NCBI RefSeq assembly: GCF_019048065.1
Contig: NZ_CP077291.1
Coordinates: 1,922,001 to 1,986,000, forward strand
Source: Citrobacter farmeri
GTDB taxonomy: Bacteria; Pseudomonadota; Gammaproteobacteria; Enterobacterales; Enterobacteriaceae
Direction: 5' to 3'
Length of the DNA: 64,000 bases
The notes beneath the pieces are model-generated. The model searched no databases. It saw nothing but the letters and a program-made list of their open reading frames with translations, and was not told the DNA's origin. Each line of letters begins with the position of its first letter. Within the stretch, counting starts at the first letter, position 1. This document shows positions 29,952 through 38,950 of this stretch, piece after piece. The position numbers and the translations under genes are program-made.

Positions 29952-30095
29952 GTGAAAAAGTTTCGATGGATAATTCTGGTGGTGGTGGTGCTTGTGTGCC
30001 TGTTGCTGTGGGCCCAGGTGTTCAACATCATGTGTGACCAGGATGTACAATTTTTCAGCGGAATTTGCGCCATCAATAAATTTATCCCCTGGTGA
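29952..30095 (+). CDS. mgrB: MgrB, small membrane inhibitor of PhoQ
   Basis: A 47-residue peptide read from a GTG start ([20 protein letters not shown]), preceded by CGGAG. It has a single membrane helix and a periplasmic tail with the essential Cys28 and Cys39 ([22 protein letters not shown]). It binds PhoQ and damps its kinase activity in negative feedback. Its loss gives colistin resistance in Klebsiella and other enterobacteria. The reading frame here is intact. Confidence 0.96.
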   Translation: MKKFRWIILVVVVLVCLLLWAQVFNIMCDQDVQFFSGICAINKFIPW

Positions 30096-30169
30096 GATCA
30101 TTTTTTCATCTGTTGATTTCCTTCCTGTGGCGCGGTGGTAAAATGGCGCGTCTACATTGAGGTGGTGAA

Positions 30170-30457
30170 ATGAATGAAGTAGTGAATTCCGGCGTGCTTA
30201 ATTTTGCGTCGTTGATTGTATCGGTGGGGGTTCTGATTGTTGGGCTGGTGCTGTGGTTCTTTATCAACCGAGCCAGCTCGCGGACCAATGAGCAGATTGA
30301 GCTGCTGGAAGCGTTGTTAGATCAGCAGAAGCGACAAAATGCCTTACTGCGTCGTCTCTGTGAAGCGAACGAGCCGGAAAAAGTGGCTGAGGCGTCGCCG
30401 AAGGCCAATGAGCCGCAAGAGGACGACGACATCATCCGTCTGGTTGCAGAGCGTTAA
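30170..30457 (+). CDS. yebO: YebO, small single-pass membrane protein
   Basis: 95 residues with one N-terminal membrane segment (SLIVSVGVLIVGLVLWFFI), a coiled-coil-like stretch (TNEQIELLEALLDQQKRQNALLRRL) and an acidic tail. It is highly similar to E. coli YebO, of unknown function. It lies just downstream of mgrB and may be cotranscribed with it. Confidence 0.93.
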   Translation: MNEVVNSGVLNFASLIVSVGVLIVGLVLWFFINRASSRTNEQIELLEALLDQQKRQNALLRRLCEANEPEKVAEASPKANEPQEDDDIIRLVAER

Positions 30458-31113
30458 TCTCCTTGTAAACAGGAAGCGAATGGACTGGCGTCCCGTCGGT
30501 CTTTCCTTCCTGGTCATTATCCTGCACGCAATTAGTGCAGTTGCACACCCCATCGCTATATCCGTTTCTTCCTGACGCATTTCGTCGGTTATTGTCTGCA
30601 CACACTTAATTATATTTTTCCATACGTTAATAATGCGATCTTCCCCGTTTTGTGAGAATGATCGGCTTTATAAAAAGCGAAACGTTTCTTTCCCTATTTT
30701 TGTGCATTGTCATCATTCTTTCATTAAATGAGTGCATAAGAACAGTGGATATCAAGATAGGGCGAAATGTGTCGTTATTATGATAAGGGGTCATTTTGTG
30801 TTGAGACAAATTATGCATAACAAAGCAGAATTTGTGATAACGACCTGACTCCGCATTTCACCATCGCGATGATCTGGAAGTCGTGAAGTTATTGGGCTAT
30901 GGTTGAAAAGTCCCCGCTGCGATGCTGGTCTGACAAGGGCTCAGCAAGAAAGCGGGAATATATCGGCTTGAGAATTGACGCATAACTGTGCAGATACTCT
31001 GTGTCGACTGGTGAGATTTGTGCGACCGATCGAGACACGTTTAAAAATGGCTTGCCATAATTAACGTTGTATGTGATAACACGTTTTGGGTTAAACGAGG
31101 TACAGTTCTGTTT
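30458..31113. other. AT-rich 656-base gap between yebO and yobF
   Basis: The region holds no gene that I can name. It includes a 31-codon open frame at 30480-30575 (listed separately). Near its right end, TTGCCA and GATAAC with 17 bases between them (about 31,050-31,075) could form the yobF promoter. It probably includes the leader of the yobF-cspC mRNA. Confidence 0.6.
30480..30575 (+). CDS. Possible 31-residue hydrophobic small protein
   Basis: The ATG at 30480 is preceded by AGGAAG with suitable spacing. It opens a frame for MDWRPVGLSFLVIILHAISA followed by VAHPIAISVSS. The peptide has one hydrophobic stretch long enough to enter the membrane. I do not recognise it. The next gene on this strand is yobF. 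The frame may be chance: the evidence is only the ribosome-binding site and the composition. Confidence 0.35.
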   Translation: MDWRPVGLSFLVIILHAISAVAHPIAISVSS

Positions 31114-31257
31114 ATGTGTGGCATTTTCAGTAAAGAAGTCCTGAGTAAACACGTTGTCGTTGAATACCGCTTCTCTGCCGAACCTTATATTAGTGCCTCA
31201 AGCAGTAATGTCTCAGTTTTATCTATGTTAGGCCTGCGGGCTAAGAAAACACTCTAA
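31114..31257 (+). CDS. yobF: YobF, small stress-induced protein
   Basis: A 47-residue protein ([20 protein letters not shown]) matching E. coli YobF, which accumulates under several stresses and is encoded directly upstream of cspC in the same mRNA. The stop is 12 bases before the cspC start. Its molecular function is unknown. Confidence 0.93.
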   Translation: MCGIFSKEVLSKHVVVEYRFSAEPYISASSSNVSVLSMLGLRAKKTL

Positions 31258-31269
31258 GGAATTTTGCAA

Positions 31270-31479
31270 ATGGCAAAGATTAAAGGTCAAGTTAAGTGGT
31301 TCAACGAGTCTAAAGGTTTTGGCTTTATTACTCCGGCTGATGGCAGCAAAGATGTGTTCGTACACTTCTCCGCTATCCAGGGTAATGGCTTCAAAACTCT
31401 GGCTGAAGGCCAGAACGTTGAGTTCGAAATTCAGGACGGCCAGAAAGGTCCGGCTGCTGTTAACGTAACAGCTATCTGA
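31270..31479 (+). CDS. cspC: CspC, cold-shock-family RNA chaperone
   Basis: 69 residues forming a single cold-shock domain with RNP1 (KGFGFI) and RNP2 (VFVHF). It is a constitutively expressed RNA-binding protein that stabilises rpoS and other stress mRNAs. The start [12 protein letters not shown] follows AAGGAATTTTGCAA. It shares its mRNA with yobF and is followed by a terminator. Confidence 0.97.
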
Positions 31480-31525
31480 TCGACACCACTGATTTGAAGC
31501 GCGTCTGCGCATCAACCTCAGATTT

Positions 31526-31551
31526 AAAGCCTCGCTGATGCGGGGCTTTTT
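31526..31551 (+). terminator. Rho-independent terminator of cspC
   Basis: The stem AAGCCTCGC...GCGGGGCTT is followed by a T run, about 45 bases after the cspC stop. Confidence 0.88.
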
Positions 31552-31699
31552 CATGCATCTTCCTTCAAAGTATGTCTGAACGCCTCCTTCGTTAGCGCTT
31601 TGTTGCAAAGCCGTGATGTTATTAGCACAGTTCTCACCGCTTTCCCGCCGTTATTCCCGTTAAATCAGTCACCTGAATATTATGTTTGCCGGAGAACAG

Positions 31700-33445
31700 G
31701 TGAAAAAGAAAAGTGATGGTACAGGGCGAAGTTTTACACCGCTACGCTTTGCTCTGCTTTGTATAGCCATATTGCTGAGTCTGGGGGGGTTACTGGGGCG
31801 CGTCGCATGGTTGCAGATTGTCGAACCCGATCCCCTGGTCAGGCAAGAAGACATGCGTTCGTTACGCGAAGTCACCACGGCATCGCCGCGCGGAATGATT
31901 ACTGACCGGCAGGGACGACCGCTGGCGGTGAGCGTGCCGGTGAATGCGGTCTGGGCGGACCCGCAAACCGTGCTGAGCAAAGGCGGTGTCGGCATCAGTG
32001 AGCGCTGGCAAGCGCTGGCGAATACGCTGCATCTCTCGCTCACAACCCTGGCGGCACGCGTTAATCACGATCCTTCTGCACGGTTTATCTATCTTGCGCG
32101 TCAGGTTTCTCCTCAACAGGCGAAGTGGATCGACAAGTTGCATCTTCCCGGGATCAGCTTGCGAGAGGAGTCCCGGCGATTTTACCCGGCAGGACATGTG
32201 GCGGCGAACCTGATTGGTTTTACCAACATCGATGGACAGGGCATTGAAGGCGTTGAGAAAAGCTTTAACGCGCAGTTAATGGGTAAGCCGGGTTCCCGTC
32301 TGGTCCGCAAGGATAAGTTCGGGCATGTGATTGAAAACATCACGGAAGTCAATCCTGTACCGGCGCATGAACTTCAGCTCAGCATTGATGAGCGACTACA
32401 GACGGTCACCGAGGATGCACTGGACAATGCGGTTAGCTGGAACAAAGCGGAATCCGGCGCTGCCGTGCTGGTCAACATCGCCACCGGTGAGATTCTGGCG
32501 ATGGCCAGCTTCCCCGATTTTAACCCGAATAACCGTGACGGGGCGGTACTCGACGATTTTCGCAACCGTGCGATTAGCGACACCTTTGAACCGGGGTCAA
32601 CGGTGAAACCACTGGTCATCATGACGGCGCTTGAGCAGGGGATTGTGCAGCCTGACAGCGTCATTGATACCCATCCGTTTTTCCTCGACGGACATCGCAT
32701 TCGTGACGTAGGTTTTTATCCGGAACTGACGCTGACTGGTATTTTGCAGAAATCGAGTGACACCGGCGTATCGCATCTTTCGTTAGCGATGCCCATTCAG
32801 CGATTAGAAGATACCTATCAACGATTTGGCTTCGGTCAGCCTACGGGGCTGGGACTCACCGGGGAGAGTCAGGGACTGATGCCACAGCGCCGCTACTGGA
32901 GCGATCTGGACCGCGCAACCTTTGCCTTTGGTTACGGCCTGATGGTGACGCCGCTACAACTGGCGCACGTCTATGCCACGATTGGTAGTTTTGGCCTGTA
33001 CCGTCCGCTCTCCATCACGCGTATCGATCCGCCCGTCATCGGCAAACGGGTCATGTCGGAAACATTGGTCAGACAGGTAGAACATATGATGGAGAGTGTC
33101 GCTTTGCCGGGTGGCGGTGGGACGAAGGCGGCAGTCAGGGATTATCGTGTGGCGGTTAAAACCGGGACGGCGAAGAAAATCGGTGATGACGGCAAATACG
33201 TGGATAAGTATGTGGCCTACACCGCAGGTGTGGCACCGGCAAGCAACCCGCGGTTTGCGCTGGTGGTGGTGATCAACGATCCGCAGAACGGTGCCTATTA
33301 TGGCGGCGCGGTATCAGCACCGGTTTTTAGCCAGATTATGGGGGATGTGTTGCGACTGGAAAACGTCAAACCGGATGGCATGCCCGCCGACTCCCGTCAT
33401 CTGCTGGTGATGCACAGCGATCCGCAGCCACTCCCTGCGCGCTAA
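31700..33445 (+). CDS. PBP3SAL-like class B penicillin-binding protein (FtsI paralogue)
   Basis: A monofunctional transpeptidase of about 581 residues resembling FtsI (PBP3). One N-terminal membrane helix (FALLCIAILLSLGGLLGRVAWL) is followed by the pedestal domain. The catalytic motifs are STVK (Ser300), SSD (from Ser352, where FtsI has SSN) and KTGT (Lys487). The GTG at 31700 follows GGAGAACAG with good spacing; an ATG at 31682 lacks a ribosome-binding site. E. coli K-12 has no gene here, while Salmonella has PBP3SAL, an acidic-pH division synthase, between cspC and rlmA. I infer the same orthologue. Confidence 0.9.
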   Translation: MKKKSDGTGRSFTPLRFALLCIAILLSLGGLLGRVAWLQIVEPDPLVRQEDMRSLREVTTASPRGMITDRQGRPLAVSVPVNAVWADPQTVLSKGGVGISERWQALANTLHLSLTTLAARVNHDPSARFIYLARQVSPQQAKWIDKLHLPGISLREESRRFYPAGHVAANLIGFTNIDGQGIEGVEKSFNAQLMGKPGSRLVRKDKFGHVIENITEVNPVPAHELQLSIDERLQTVTEDALDNAVSWNKAESGAAVLVNIATGEILAMASFPDFNPNNRDGAVLDDFRNRAISDTFEPGSTVKPLVIMTALEQGIVQPDSVIDTHPFFLDGHRIRDVGFYPELTLTGILQKSSDTGVSHLSLAMPIQRLEDTYQRFGFGQPTGLGLTGESQGLMPQRRYWSDLDRATFAFGYGLMVTPLQLAHVYATIGSFGLYRPLSITRIDPPVIGKRVMSETLVRQVEHMMESVALPGGGGTKAAVRDYRVAVKTGTAKKIGDDGKYVDKYVAYTAGVAPASNPRFALVVVINDPQNGAYYGGAVSAPVFSQIMGDVLRLENVKPDGMPADSRHLLVMHSDPQPLPAR

Positions 33446-33508
33446 GTGATTCTCCCAGGGCGTAAATCGCGTTACACTTGCGCCCTGAATTCACCTGCCG
33501 GAGTTGTT

Positions 33509-34318
33509 ATGTCGTTTTCCTGCCCACTTTGTCACCAGCCTCTTGCGCACATCAATAACAGTTTTATCTGTCCGCAGCGGCATCAGTTTGATGTGGCAAA
33601 AGAGGGATACGTCAATTTGTTGCCGGTGCAGCATAAGCGCTCGCGCGATCCGGGTGACAGTGCGGAGATGATGCAGGCACGGCGTGCATTTCTCGATGCC
33701 GGACACTATCAGCCGCTGCGTGATGCCATCGTTGAACAACTTTCCATGCGCCTCGACGCGTCGGCGACCTCGATTCTTGATATCGGTTGTGGGGAAGGGT
33801 ATTACACTCACGCCTTTGCAGATGCGCTGCCGACGGCGACCACGTATGGACTGGACGTGGCGAAGGTCGCCATCAAAGCGGCGGCCAGGCGCTATTCCCA
33901 GGTGACATTCTGCGTCGCATCGAGCCATCGTCTGCCGTTTGCTGATGCCAGCCAGGATGCGATTGTGCGAATTTACGCGCCGTGTAAAGCGCAAGAGTTG
34001 GCGCGCGTGGTCAAGCCGCACGGCTGGGTTTTCACCGCAACACCGGGACCGCGCCATTTAATGGAGCTGAAAGGGCTGATTTACGATGAAGTTCGACTCC
34101 ATGCACCGCATACTGAGCAACTGGCAGGGTTCAACCTGCTGGAAGATATCGCGCTGGCGTACCCGATGCGCCTGAGCGGAAAGGAAGCGGTGGCGCTATT
34201 GCAGATGACACCTTTTGCCTGGCGGGCGAAGCCGGAGGTCTGGGAACAGCTGGCGAATCGAGAAACGTTTGACTGCCAGACGGATTTTCGTCTTCACCTC
34301 TGGCAACGCGCGGATTAA
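33509..34318 (+). CDS. rlmA: 23S rRNA m1G745 methyltransferase
   Basis: Methylates G745 of 23S rRNA. It has 269 residues from the ATG at 33509, the E. coli length. An N-terminal zinc finger (CPLCHQPL...ICPQRH) precedes the SAM-binding core ([19 protein letters not shown]). The upstream in-frame start at 33446 would overlap the region right after the preceding gene and adds 21 unrelated residues. It overlaps the end of convergent mntP by four bases. Confidence 0.96.
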   Translation: MSFSCPLCHQPLAHINNSFICPQRHQFDVAKEGYVNLLPVQHKRSRDPGDSAEMMQARRAFLDAGHYQPLRDAIVEQLSMRLDASATSILDIGCGEGYYTHAFADALPTATTYGLDVAKVAIKAAARRYSQVTFCVASSHRLPFADASQDAIVRIYAPCKAQELARVVKPHGWVFTATPGPRHLMELKGLIYDEVRLHAPHTEQLAGFNLLEDIALAYPMRLSGKEAVALLQMTPFAWRAKPEVWEQLANRETFDCQTDFRLHLWQRAD

Positions 34319-34881
34319 CCGTGAAAGTGCGTCCAGAGGATCTGGACGCCGATGCCGATCAGCACCACTCCCCCCAGAATTTCAGCCCGTTTACCAAGCA
34401 GCGGGCCAATGAAACGACCGACCATCATCCCCAGCGTGGACATCATCAGCGTGGCGCAGCCGATAGCCAGTGCGGTAGCGATAATGTTGACCTGCAGGAA
34501 CGCCAGCCCTACACCGACCGCCATGGCGTCGAGGCTGGTGGCGATGGCGGTAGTGACCAGTAACCAGAAACCGTGACGGCGCAGCGGTTCATCGTCTTCA
34601 TCATCCGCGCCACGAAATCCTTCTATAATCATTCGTCCGCCCAGAAAGGCCAGCAGAATGAAGGCAATCCAGTGATTCCATTCCAGCACAAATTTGCTGG
34701 CTAACATGCCCAGCGCCCAGCCGATCAGCGGCGTCAATGTTTCAACTGCGCCGAAGATCAAACCGGTGCGCAGCGCTTCAGAGAATTTGGGTTTATGCAG
34801 GGTGGCACCTTTGCCAATTGACGCCGCGAAAGCATCCATCGACATGCCGAAAGCGAGAATAATAGTGGCGGTGATATTCAT
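34315..34881 (-). CDS. mntP: Manganese efflux pump MntP
   Basis: A 188-residue inner-membrane exporter with six membrane helices. The conserved Asp residues of the family are visible in [15 protein letters not shown] and [14 protein letters not shown]. The ATG at 34881 ([12 protein letters not shown]) gives the E. coli length. Expression is controlled by a yybP-ykoY manganese riboswitch in the leader and a MntR box further upstream. Former name YebN. Confidence 0.97.
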   Translation of the reverse strand: MNITATIILAFGMSMDAFAASIGKGATLHKPKFSEALRTGLIFGAVETLTPLIGWALGMLASKFVLEWNHWIAFILLAFLGGRMIIEGFRGADDEDDEPLRRHGFWLLVTTAIATSLDAMAVGVGLAFLQVNIIATALAIGCATLMMSTLGMMVGRFIGPLLGKRAEILGGVVLIGIGVQILWTHFHG

Positions 34882-34894
34882 GACAGCGTCCTGA

Positions 34895-35095
34895 CCGGGG
34901 TTTCCATAAAACACACCACTGCCCCCAGTAAACATGCGCACCTGAACACGGGAGTTCATACAGTACGCATAGCAGTTGATGTGCCTATGGTCTCGCCTGA
35001 CTGAAAGAGGTTTCAGTCCGTACGTGCCACGTTTTGCAACGAGTATGTTGACACGTACATTTCCGGAGTCTGGAAATCGGCTACTCCCCAAATGA
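34895..35095 (-). promoter_or_regulatory. yybP-ykoY manganese riboswitch, leader of mntP
   Basis: The minus strand of the mntP leader begins TTTGGGGAGTAGCCGATTTC near 35,095. The GGGGAGTAG element and the following stems are the recognised features of the yybP-ykoY family, which binds Mn2+ and permits mntP translation. The ends are approximate; the 3' part runs to near the mntP ribosome-binding site. Confidence 0.88.
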
Positions 35096-35156
35096 CGGCG
35101 CAACCTTAACATATTTTTTGAATATAAAACAACTGTAGGGAAATATTATTTAACTT

Positions 35157-35180
35157 CTGATTGAAAACGATTTTCATTTA
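35157..35180. promoter_or_regulatory. Candidate Fur box upstream of mntP
   Basis: TTGAAAACGATTTTCATTT contains the inverted repeat TGAAAA-N-TTTTCA and resembles the Fur consensus GATAATGATAATCATTATC in layout. It lies between the MntR box and the riboswitch. Assigned by consensus only. Confidence 0.5.
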
Positions 35181-35230
35181 GATTTATTGGTAGATAGAAC
35201 GTTAAGATAAATAACATTTTTACGACTTGG

Positions 35231-35250
35231 GTATAGCCTTAGCTATGTTT
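35231..35250 (-). promoter_or_regulatory. MntR box upstream of mntP
   Basis: GTATAGCCTTAGCTATGTTT, read in reverse as AAACATAGCTAAGGCTATAC, matches the E. coli MntR palindrome AACATAGCAAAGGCTATGTT at nearly all positions. MntR with Mn2+ activates mntP in E. coli. Confidence 0.8.
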
Positions 35251-35298
35251 TTAACTGTTATAAATTTTGAAAAACAAAGCACAGGCTATGTTTGTAAC

Positions 35299-35757
35299 TT
35301 ACTGAGAAGAAACGAGAAGCTTATATATCTTTTCCAGATCGTCGATATTTCGTACGCGAATAAGCAGACGCCGTTGTTCTAATTGCATCACCAGAACGCC
35401 ATCTTCTGATAAATTCATCTCTTTAATACGGTTATATTCTATCCACACATTGGCGAAGAAAAATCCACCCTGTTTGAAGAGGATCTTCGGTACCCGGATC
35501 CAGAAAATATAAAACCCCATCAATGCGAGTGCGCATAATAACCATGTGGTCACGACAGCCCCATTGCTGGTGACATTGTTGTAGATAAGAATCGCAATGA
35601 GGCCAATGAAGATGACGCTGTCCACGCGGCTTCGGCGTAAGAGGGGGATGGCAAGCAAAGTCGGGCCATTGCGGCGTGGCATGATGAACTGATCGTAAAT
35701 AGCGTAAGCCAGCAGCGCAGCAATAAAGATAACCAGCACCAGGTCCGTAATAGTCAT
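35299..35757 (-). CDS. yobD: YobD, DUF986 inner-membrane protein
   Basis: A 152-residue membrane protein with three or four hydrophobic segments, near-identical to E. coli YobD ([20 protein letters not shown]). Its function is unknown. It lies downstream of manZ on the same strand, after the manXYZ terminator. Confidence 0.93.
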   Translation of the reverse strand: MTITDLVLVIFIAALLAYAIYDQFIMPRRNGPTLLAIPLLRRSRVDSVIFIGLIAILIYNNVTSNGAVVTTWLLCALALMGFYIFWIRVPKILFKQGGFFFANVWIEYNRIKEMNLSEDGVLVMQLEQRRLLIRVRNIDDLEKIYKLLVSSQ

Positions 35758-35775
35758 TAATCCTTGTTCCTCCAG

Positions 35776-35803
35776 ATAAAAAACGGGGCCTTAGCGGCCC
35801 CGT
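35776..35803 (-). terminator. Rho-independent terminator of manXYZ
   Basis: On the minus strand, ACGGGGCCGCTAAGGCCCCGT is followed by a T run. It lies directly after the manZ stop. Confidence 0.92.
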
Positions 35804-35817
35804 AGTGTACTACAGTC

Positions 35818-36669
35818 TTACAGACCTAACAGGCCGACCGCGTAACCCGCGATACCGATGACGAAGAAGCCAACGATAATCCACAGCGGGTTTACTTTCT
35901 TACGCAGCAGCCACATACAGGCGAAGGTAAGCAGCAACGGAACCAGACCCGGCATCAACTGGTCGAGAATGGTTTGTACGGTGGTAACGCGCGTCTGACC
36001 ATCCTGACCGGTGATGGTTGAGACCACCAGCGGAATGTTCACGTGCGTCCACTTGTTAACCAACGCCCCCATGACAAACAGGCCGAGGATTGACGCCCCC
36101 TCGGTCAGTTTTTGCAGGAAGCCGCCGCCCATATCTTTAACAATATCGACGCCTTTGCGGTAGCCGTAGGCGACGCCGTAATAACGGGTCAGCAGACGAA
36201 CTGCGTTAAACAGAATGAAGAACAGCAGCGGACCGAGCAGGCTACCGCTCATCGCAATACCCGCACCTAACGCAGCGAATACCGGACGCACAGTACCCCA
36301 GAAAATCGGGTCGCCTACGCCTGCCAGCGGCCCCATCAGACCGACTTTGATACCGTTGATGGCACCATCGTCAATCTCTGCGCCGTTAGCACGCTGTTCT
36401 TCCATCGCCAGCGTTACGCCGAGAACCGGCGCCGCAACGTACGGATGGGTGTTAAAGAATTCCAGGTGACGCTTGATGGCTTGCTTACGCGCATCGTTGT
36501 TCTCCGGATACAGGCGACGAATAGCCGGTACCATAGAGAAGCAGAAACCCAGCGCCTGCATACGTTCGAAGTTCCATGAACCCTGAAACAGGTTAGAACG
36601 AATGAACACGCCACGAATGTCACTCTGTGTGAGTTTTTTCTCAGTGGTAGTTTTAGTCATATCAACCAT
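35818..36669 (-). CDS. manZ: Mannose PTS EIID component
   Basis: A 283-residue membrane component of the mannose/glucose/glucosamine phosphotransferase permease (EIID). The ATG at 36669 (MVDMTKTTTEKKLTQSDIRG) follows AGGTGAG; a GTG three codons earlier lacks a ribosome-binding site. The MarR-like motif GVGDPIFWGTVRPVFAALGAG is typical of EIID. It is the last gene of manXYZ and directly follows manY. Confidence 0.97.
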   Translation of the reverse strand: MVDMTKTTTEKKLTQSDIRGVFIRSNLFQGSWNFERMQALGFCFSMVPAIRRLYPENNDARKQAIKRHLEFFNTHPYVAAPVLGVTLAMEEQRANGAEIDDGAINGIKVGLMGPLAGVGDPIFWGTVRPVFAALGAGIAMSGSLLGPLLFFILFNAVRLLTRYYGVAYGYRKGVDIVKDMGGGFLQKLTEGASILGLFVMGALVNKWTHVNIPLVVSTITGQDGQTRVTTVQTILDQLMPGLVPLLLTFACMWLLRKKVNPLWIIVGFFVIGIAGYAVGLLGL

Positions 36670-36681
36670 TTCGCTCACCTG

Positions 36682-37482
36682 TTAGTCCAGTTCGTTATCG
36701 AGGGAGTTGTCACCAGCAGCCTGCGCGGGTGCACCCGCCACGCGGTTATATTTCGGGCTCAGTTGGATGTAGAGGATGGCCATTACCGCACCAATCACAC
36801 CCAGAGCAACCAGGTTGAAGTTAGTAAATGCTGCAGTCACGAAGCCGAGATAGAAGAACGGCATCAGATAGCCTGCACGCATCATGTTGATAACCATCGC
36901 GTAACCGACCACAACGATCATGCCACCGGCGATGTTCAGACCGCCCGTTACCACTTCCGGAATCGCATTGAGCATGCCCTGAACTTCGCTGGTACCTACG
37001 GAAATCGCCACGATTACCGCCGGGATAGCGATACGCATCGCCTGCAGGAACAGGGAAGAGACATGCAGCCAGGAGAGCGCCGTCAGGTTACCGTTTTCCG
37101 CCGCTTTATCCGCCGCGTGCTGGAATGCCACGGTGATAGTACGAACGATAATGGTCAGAACCTGACCTGCTGCGGCCAGCGGAATAGCCAGCGCGATACC
37201 GGCACCGATACTTTGGTGGCCCGCAATAACCAGAACGGTAGAGATAATGGACGCCAGTGCGGCATCTGGTGCAACGGCAGCACCGATGTTCATCCAGCCC
37301 AGGGCGATCATTTCCAGGGTACCACCGATGATAATACCGGTTTTCATATCCCCGAGAACGGCGCCAATCAGCGTACAGGCCACCAGTGGGCGGTGGAACT
37401 GAAATTCATCGAGTACCGACTCCATACCCGCGATACATGCGACGATGAACACCAGCACAATCTGAAGAGTGGTAATCTCCAT
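36682..37482 (-). CDS. manY: Mannose PTS EIIC component
   Basis: A 266-residue EIIC sugar-transporting membrane subunit with repeated hydrophobic helices. The EIIC motif GGTLEMIALGWMNIGAAVAPDAALAS is conserved. It forms the translocation channel with ManZ. In E. coli the ManY-ManZ complex is also the entry site of phage lambda DNA and of some bacteriocins. Confidence 0.97.
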   Translation of the reverse strand: MEITTLQIVLVFIVACIAGMESVLDEFQFHRPLVACTLIGAVLGDMKTGIIIGGTLEMIALGWMNIGAAVAPDAALASIISTVLVIAGHQSIGAGIALAIPLAAAGQVLTIIVRTITVAFQHAADKAAENGNLTALSWLHVSSLFLQAMRIAIPAVIVAISVGTSEVQGMLNAIPEVVTGGLNIAGGMIVVVGYAMVINMMRAGYLMPFFYLGFVTAAFTNFNLVALGVIGAVMAILYIQLSPKYNRVAGAPAQAAGDNSLDNELD

Positions 37483-37540
37483 TGTACTTCTCCTATTGCT
37501 ATAACAGCCTTAAGTGTGAAAGCTCATTCAATGCCAGGGG

Positions 37541-38509
37541 TTACTTACCCACTTTGGCAATCAAATCCATCATTTTCAGTTTCTGATCGGTCGACACTTT
37601 ACGCGCCTCAAGCTCAATACCGCGGGCATTGAGTTTGTTAAAGGCTTCGATGTCTTTCTCATCGACAGAAATGGCGTTGTTGACCTGCGTTTTGCCCTGA
37701 CGGAAAGCCATACCGCCAATGTTAACGGAGGTGATTTTCACGCCGCCTTCGACAATGCGCTCAACATCAGTCGGGTTGGTGAACAGCAGCATCACACGTT
37801 CGCCAGCGTATTTCGGGTTGTTGTAAACGCGAATCATCTTGGCTACATCCACCACGTGAGCGGTCACGCCAGGAGGCGCTACCTGCGTCAACAGCGTTTT
37901 ACGCACGGTGTCTGCAGCCACTTCATCGCTGACAACGATAATGCGGGTAACGTTGGTTTCTTTGGTCCAGCGGGTAGCCACCTGACCGTGGATTAAACGG
38001 TCATCAATACGGGCCAGACCGATTTGCATATAATCGTTCGGTCCCATCGGTTTTGCCGGGGCCGCCGCTTTGGGGGCTGCGGCGACGGGGGCAGGGGCGG
38101 CTTTTTCCACCGGTTTCGCTTTCAGCGCTTTCACGCCTTCGCGGCCGGTTTCAACAGCCAATGCCACCAGTTCGTCGAAGCTCGGGTTGTCGTCACGCGC
38201 CATCAGCGTTTCGACCAGCATGGGGATGTTCACCCCGGCAATGACTTCATACTGTTCTTTGTCGACGACAATGCGGCTGGCAGCGTTGAACGGACTGCCT
38301 CCCCATGTATCGACGAGAAACAGCGCGCCGTTACTGGTGTCGAGTTTTGCCAACTGAGCGTTGTACTTTTCAATCAGCGTTTCAGCATTCTCGCCGGGCA
38401 CGAAATCGATCCAGCCGACGTTTTCCTGCTCGCCTAACAGCATTTCTGCTGTCTTGAGTAACTGCTCTGCAGCCCAACCATGTGTGCCTATAACAATAGC
38501 AATGGTCAC
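37541..38509 (-). CDS. manX: Mannose PTS EIIAB component
   Basis: A 322-residue cytoplasmic protein that passes phosphate from HPr to the sugar. The N-terminal EIIA domain carries His10 (IVIGTHG). An Ala/Pro-rich linker (residues 136-154) leads to the EIIB domain with His174 (RIDDRLIHGQVATRW). The mRNA leader of the E. coli orthologue is repressed by SgrS; I did not trace the pairing here. It is first in manXYZ and divergent from yoaE. Confidence 0.97.
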   Translation of the reverse strand: MTIAIVIGTHGWAAEQLLKTAEMLLGEQENVGWIDFVPGENAETLIEKYNAQLAKLDTSNGALFLVDTWGGSPFNAASRIVVDKEQYEVIAGVNIPMLVETLMARDDNPSFDELVALAVETGREGVKALKAKPVEKAAPAPVAAAPKAAAPAKPMGPNDYMQIGLARIDDRLIHGQVATRWTKETNVTRIIVVSDEVAADTVRKTLLTQVAPPGVTAHVVDVAKMIRVYNNPKYAGERVMLLFTNPTDVERIVEGGVKITSVNIGGMAFRQGKTQVNNAISVDEKDIEAFNKLNARGIELEARKVSTDQKLKMMDLIAKVGK

Positions 38510-38950
38510 TTGCTACCTCCTTTATTATCGTTAACACATCAACGTGAGAGATGTATTTGAATCGCCGTCCGCAACAGAATCGATTCAGATAAGGGTTACA
38601 ATGAAAAACATATGATGTCCGCGAATTATTTTAGATATCGAAAAAAATATTTTATGTGATGAAGATCCGTAATTTAGCTTTCGCCAATGAGAAATTTCGT
38701 AGAGTAAAATATCCCTGTGACACTCTTTGCAAAGGAAGGTAAATCTTTGCCAAAAACACGTTGCCTCTGTTATGTTTACGTTCTGTTTAACTTACCAGGA
38801 GTATAGGGCACTAGCCCGCTGTATGGATCGTCACCGACGTCATTTCACCTTCAGGCCGCATCGCGCCTGCCAGTCTGGCATTTCTTGCCACACGTTTTGT
38901 CTGCATCGTGTTTTATCGCCTGTTAACCATTCCTTAAGCAGGAGCTTGTC
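38510..38950. promoter_or_regulatory. Divergent manX-yoaE control region
   Basis: This 441-base region has no gene. A/T-rich symmetry TATTTTAGATATCGAAAAAA near 38,628-38,648 resembles an Mlc-type operator, and TGTGA at 38655 is one CRP half-site without a clean partner. In E. coli manXYZ is controlled by Mlc and CRP, so both sites are plausible but weak. The 120 bases before yoaE are a leader with no obvious structure. Confidence 0.4.

Noticed and set aside
31228..31608. Minus-strand frame of 126 codons across cspC
   Set aside because: It lies opposite cspC and its terminator; the composition fits a chance frame.
36763..37632. Plus-strand frame of 289 codons opposite manY
   Set aside because: It is a shadow of the well-conserved manY coding strand, with a low-complexity His/Asn/Gln-rich product and no ribosome-binding site.
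38655..38670. CRP site upstream of manX
   Set aside because: Only one TGTGA half-site is clear; the partner TCCGT is poor.
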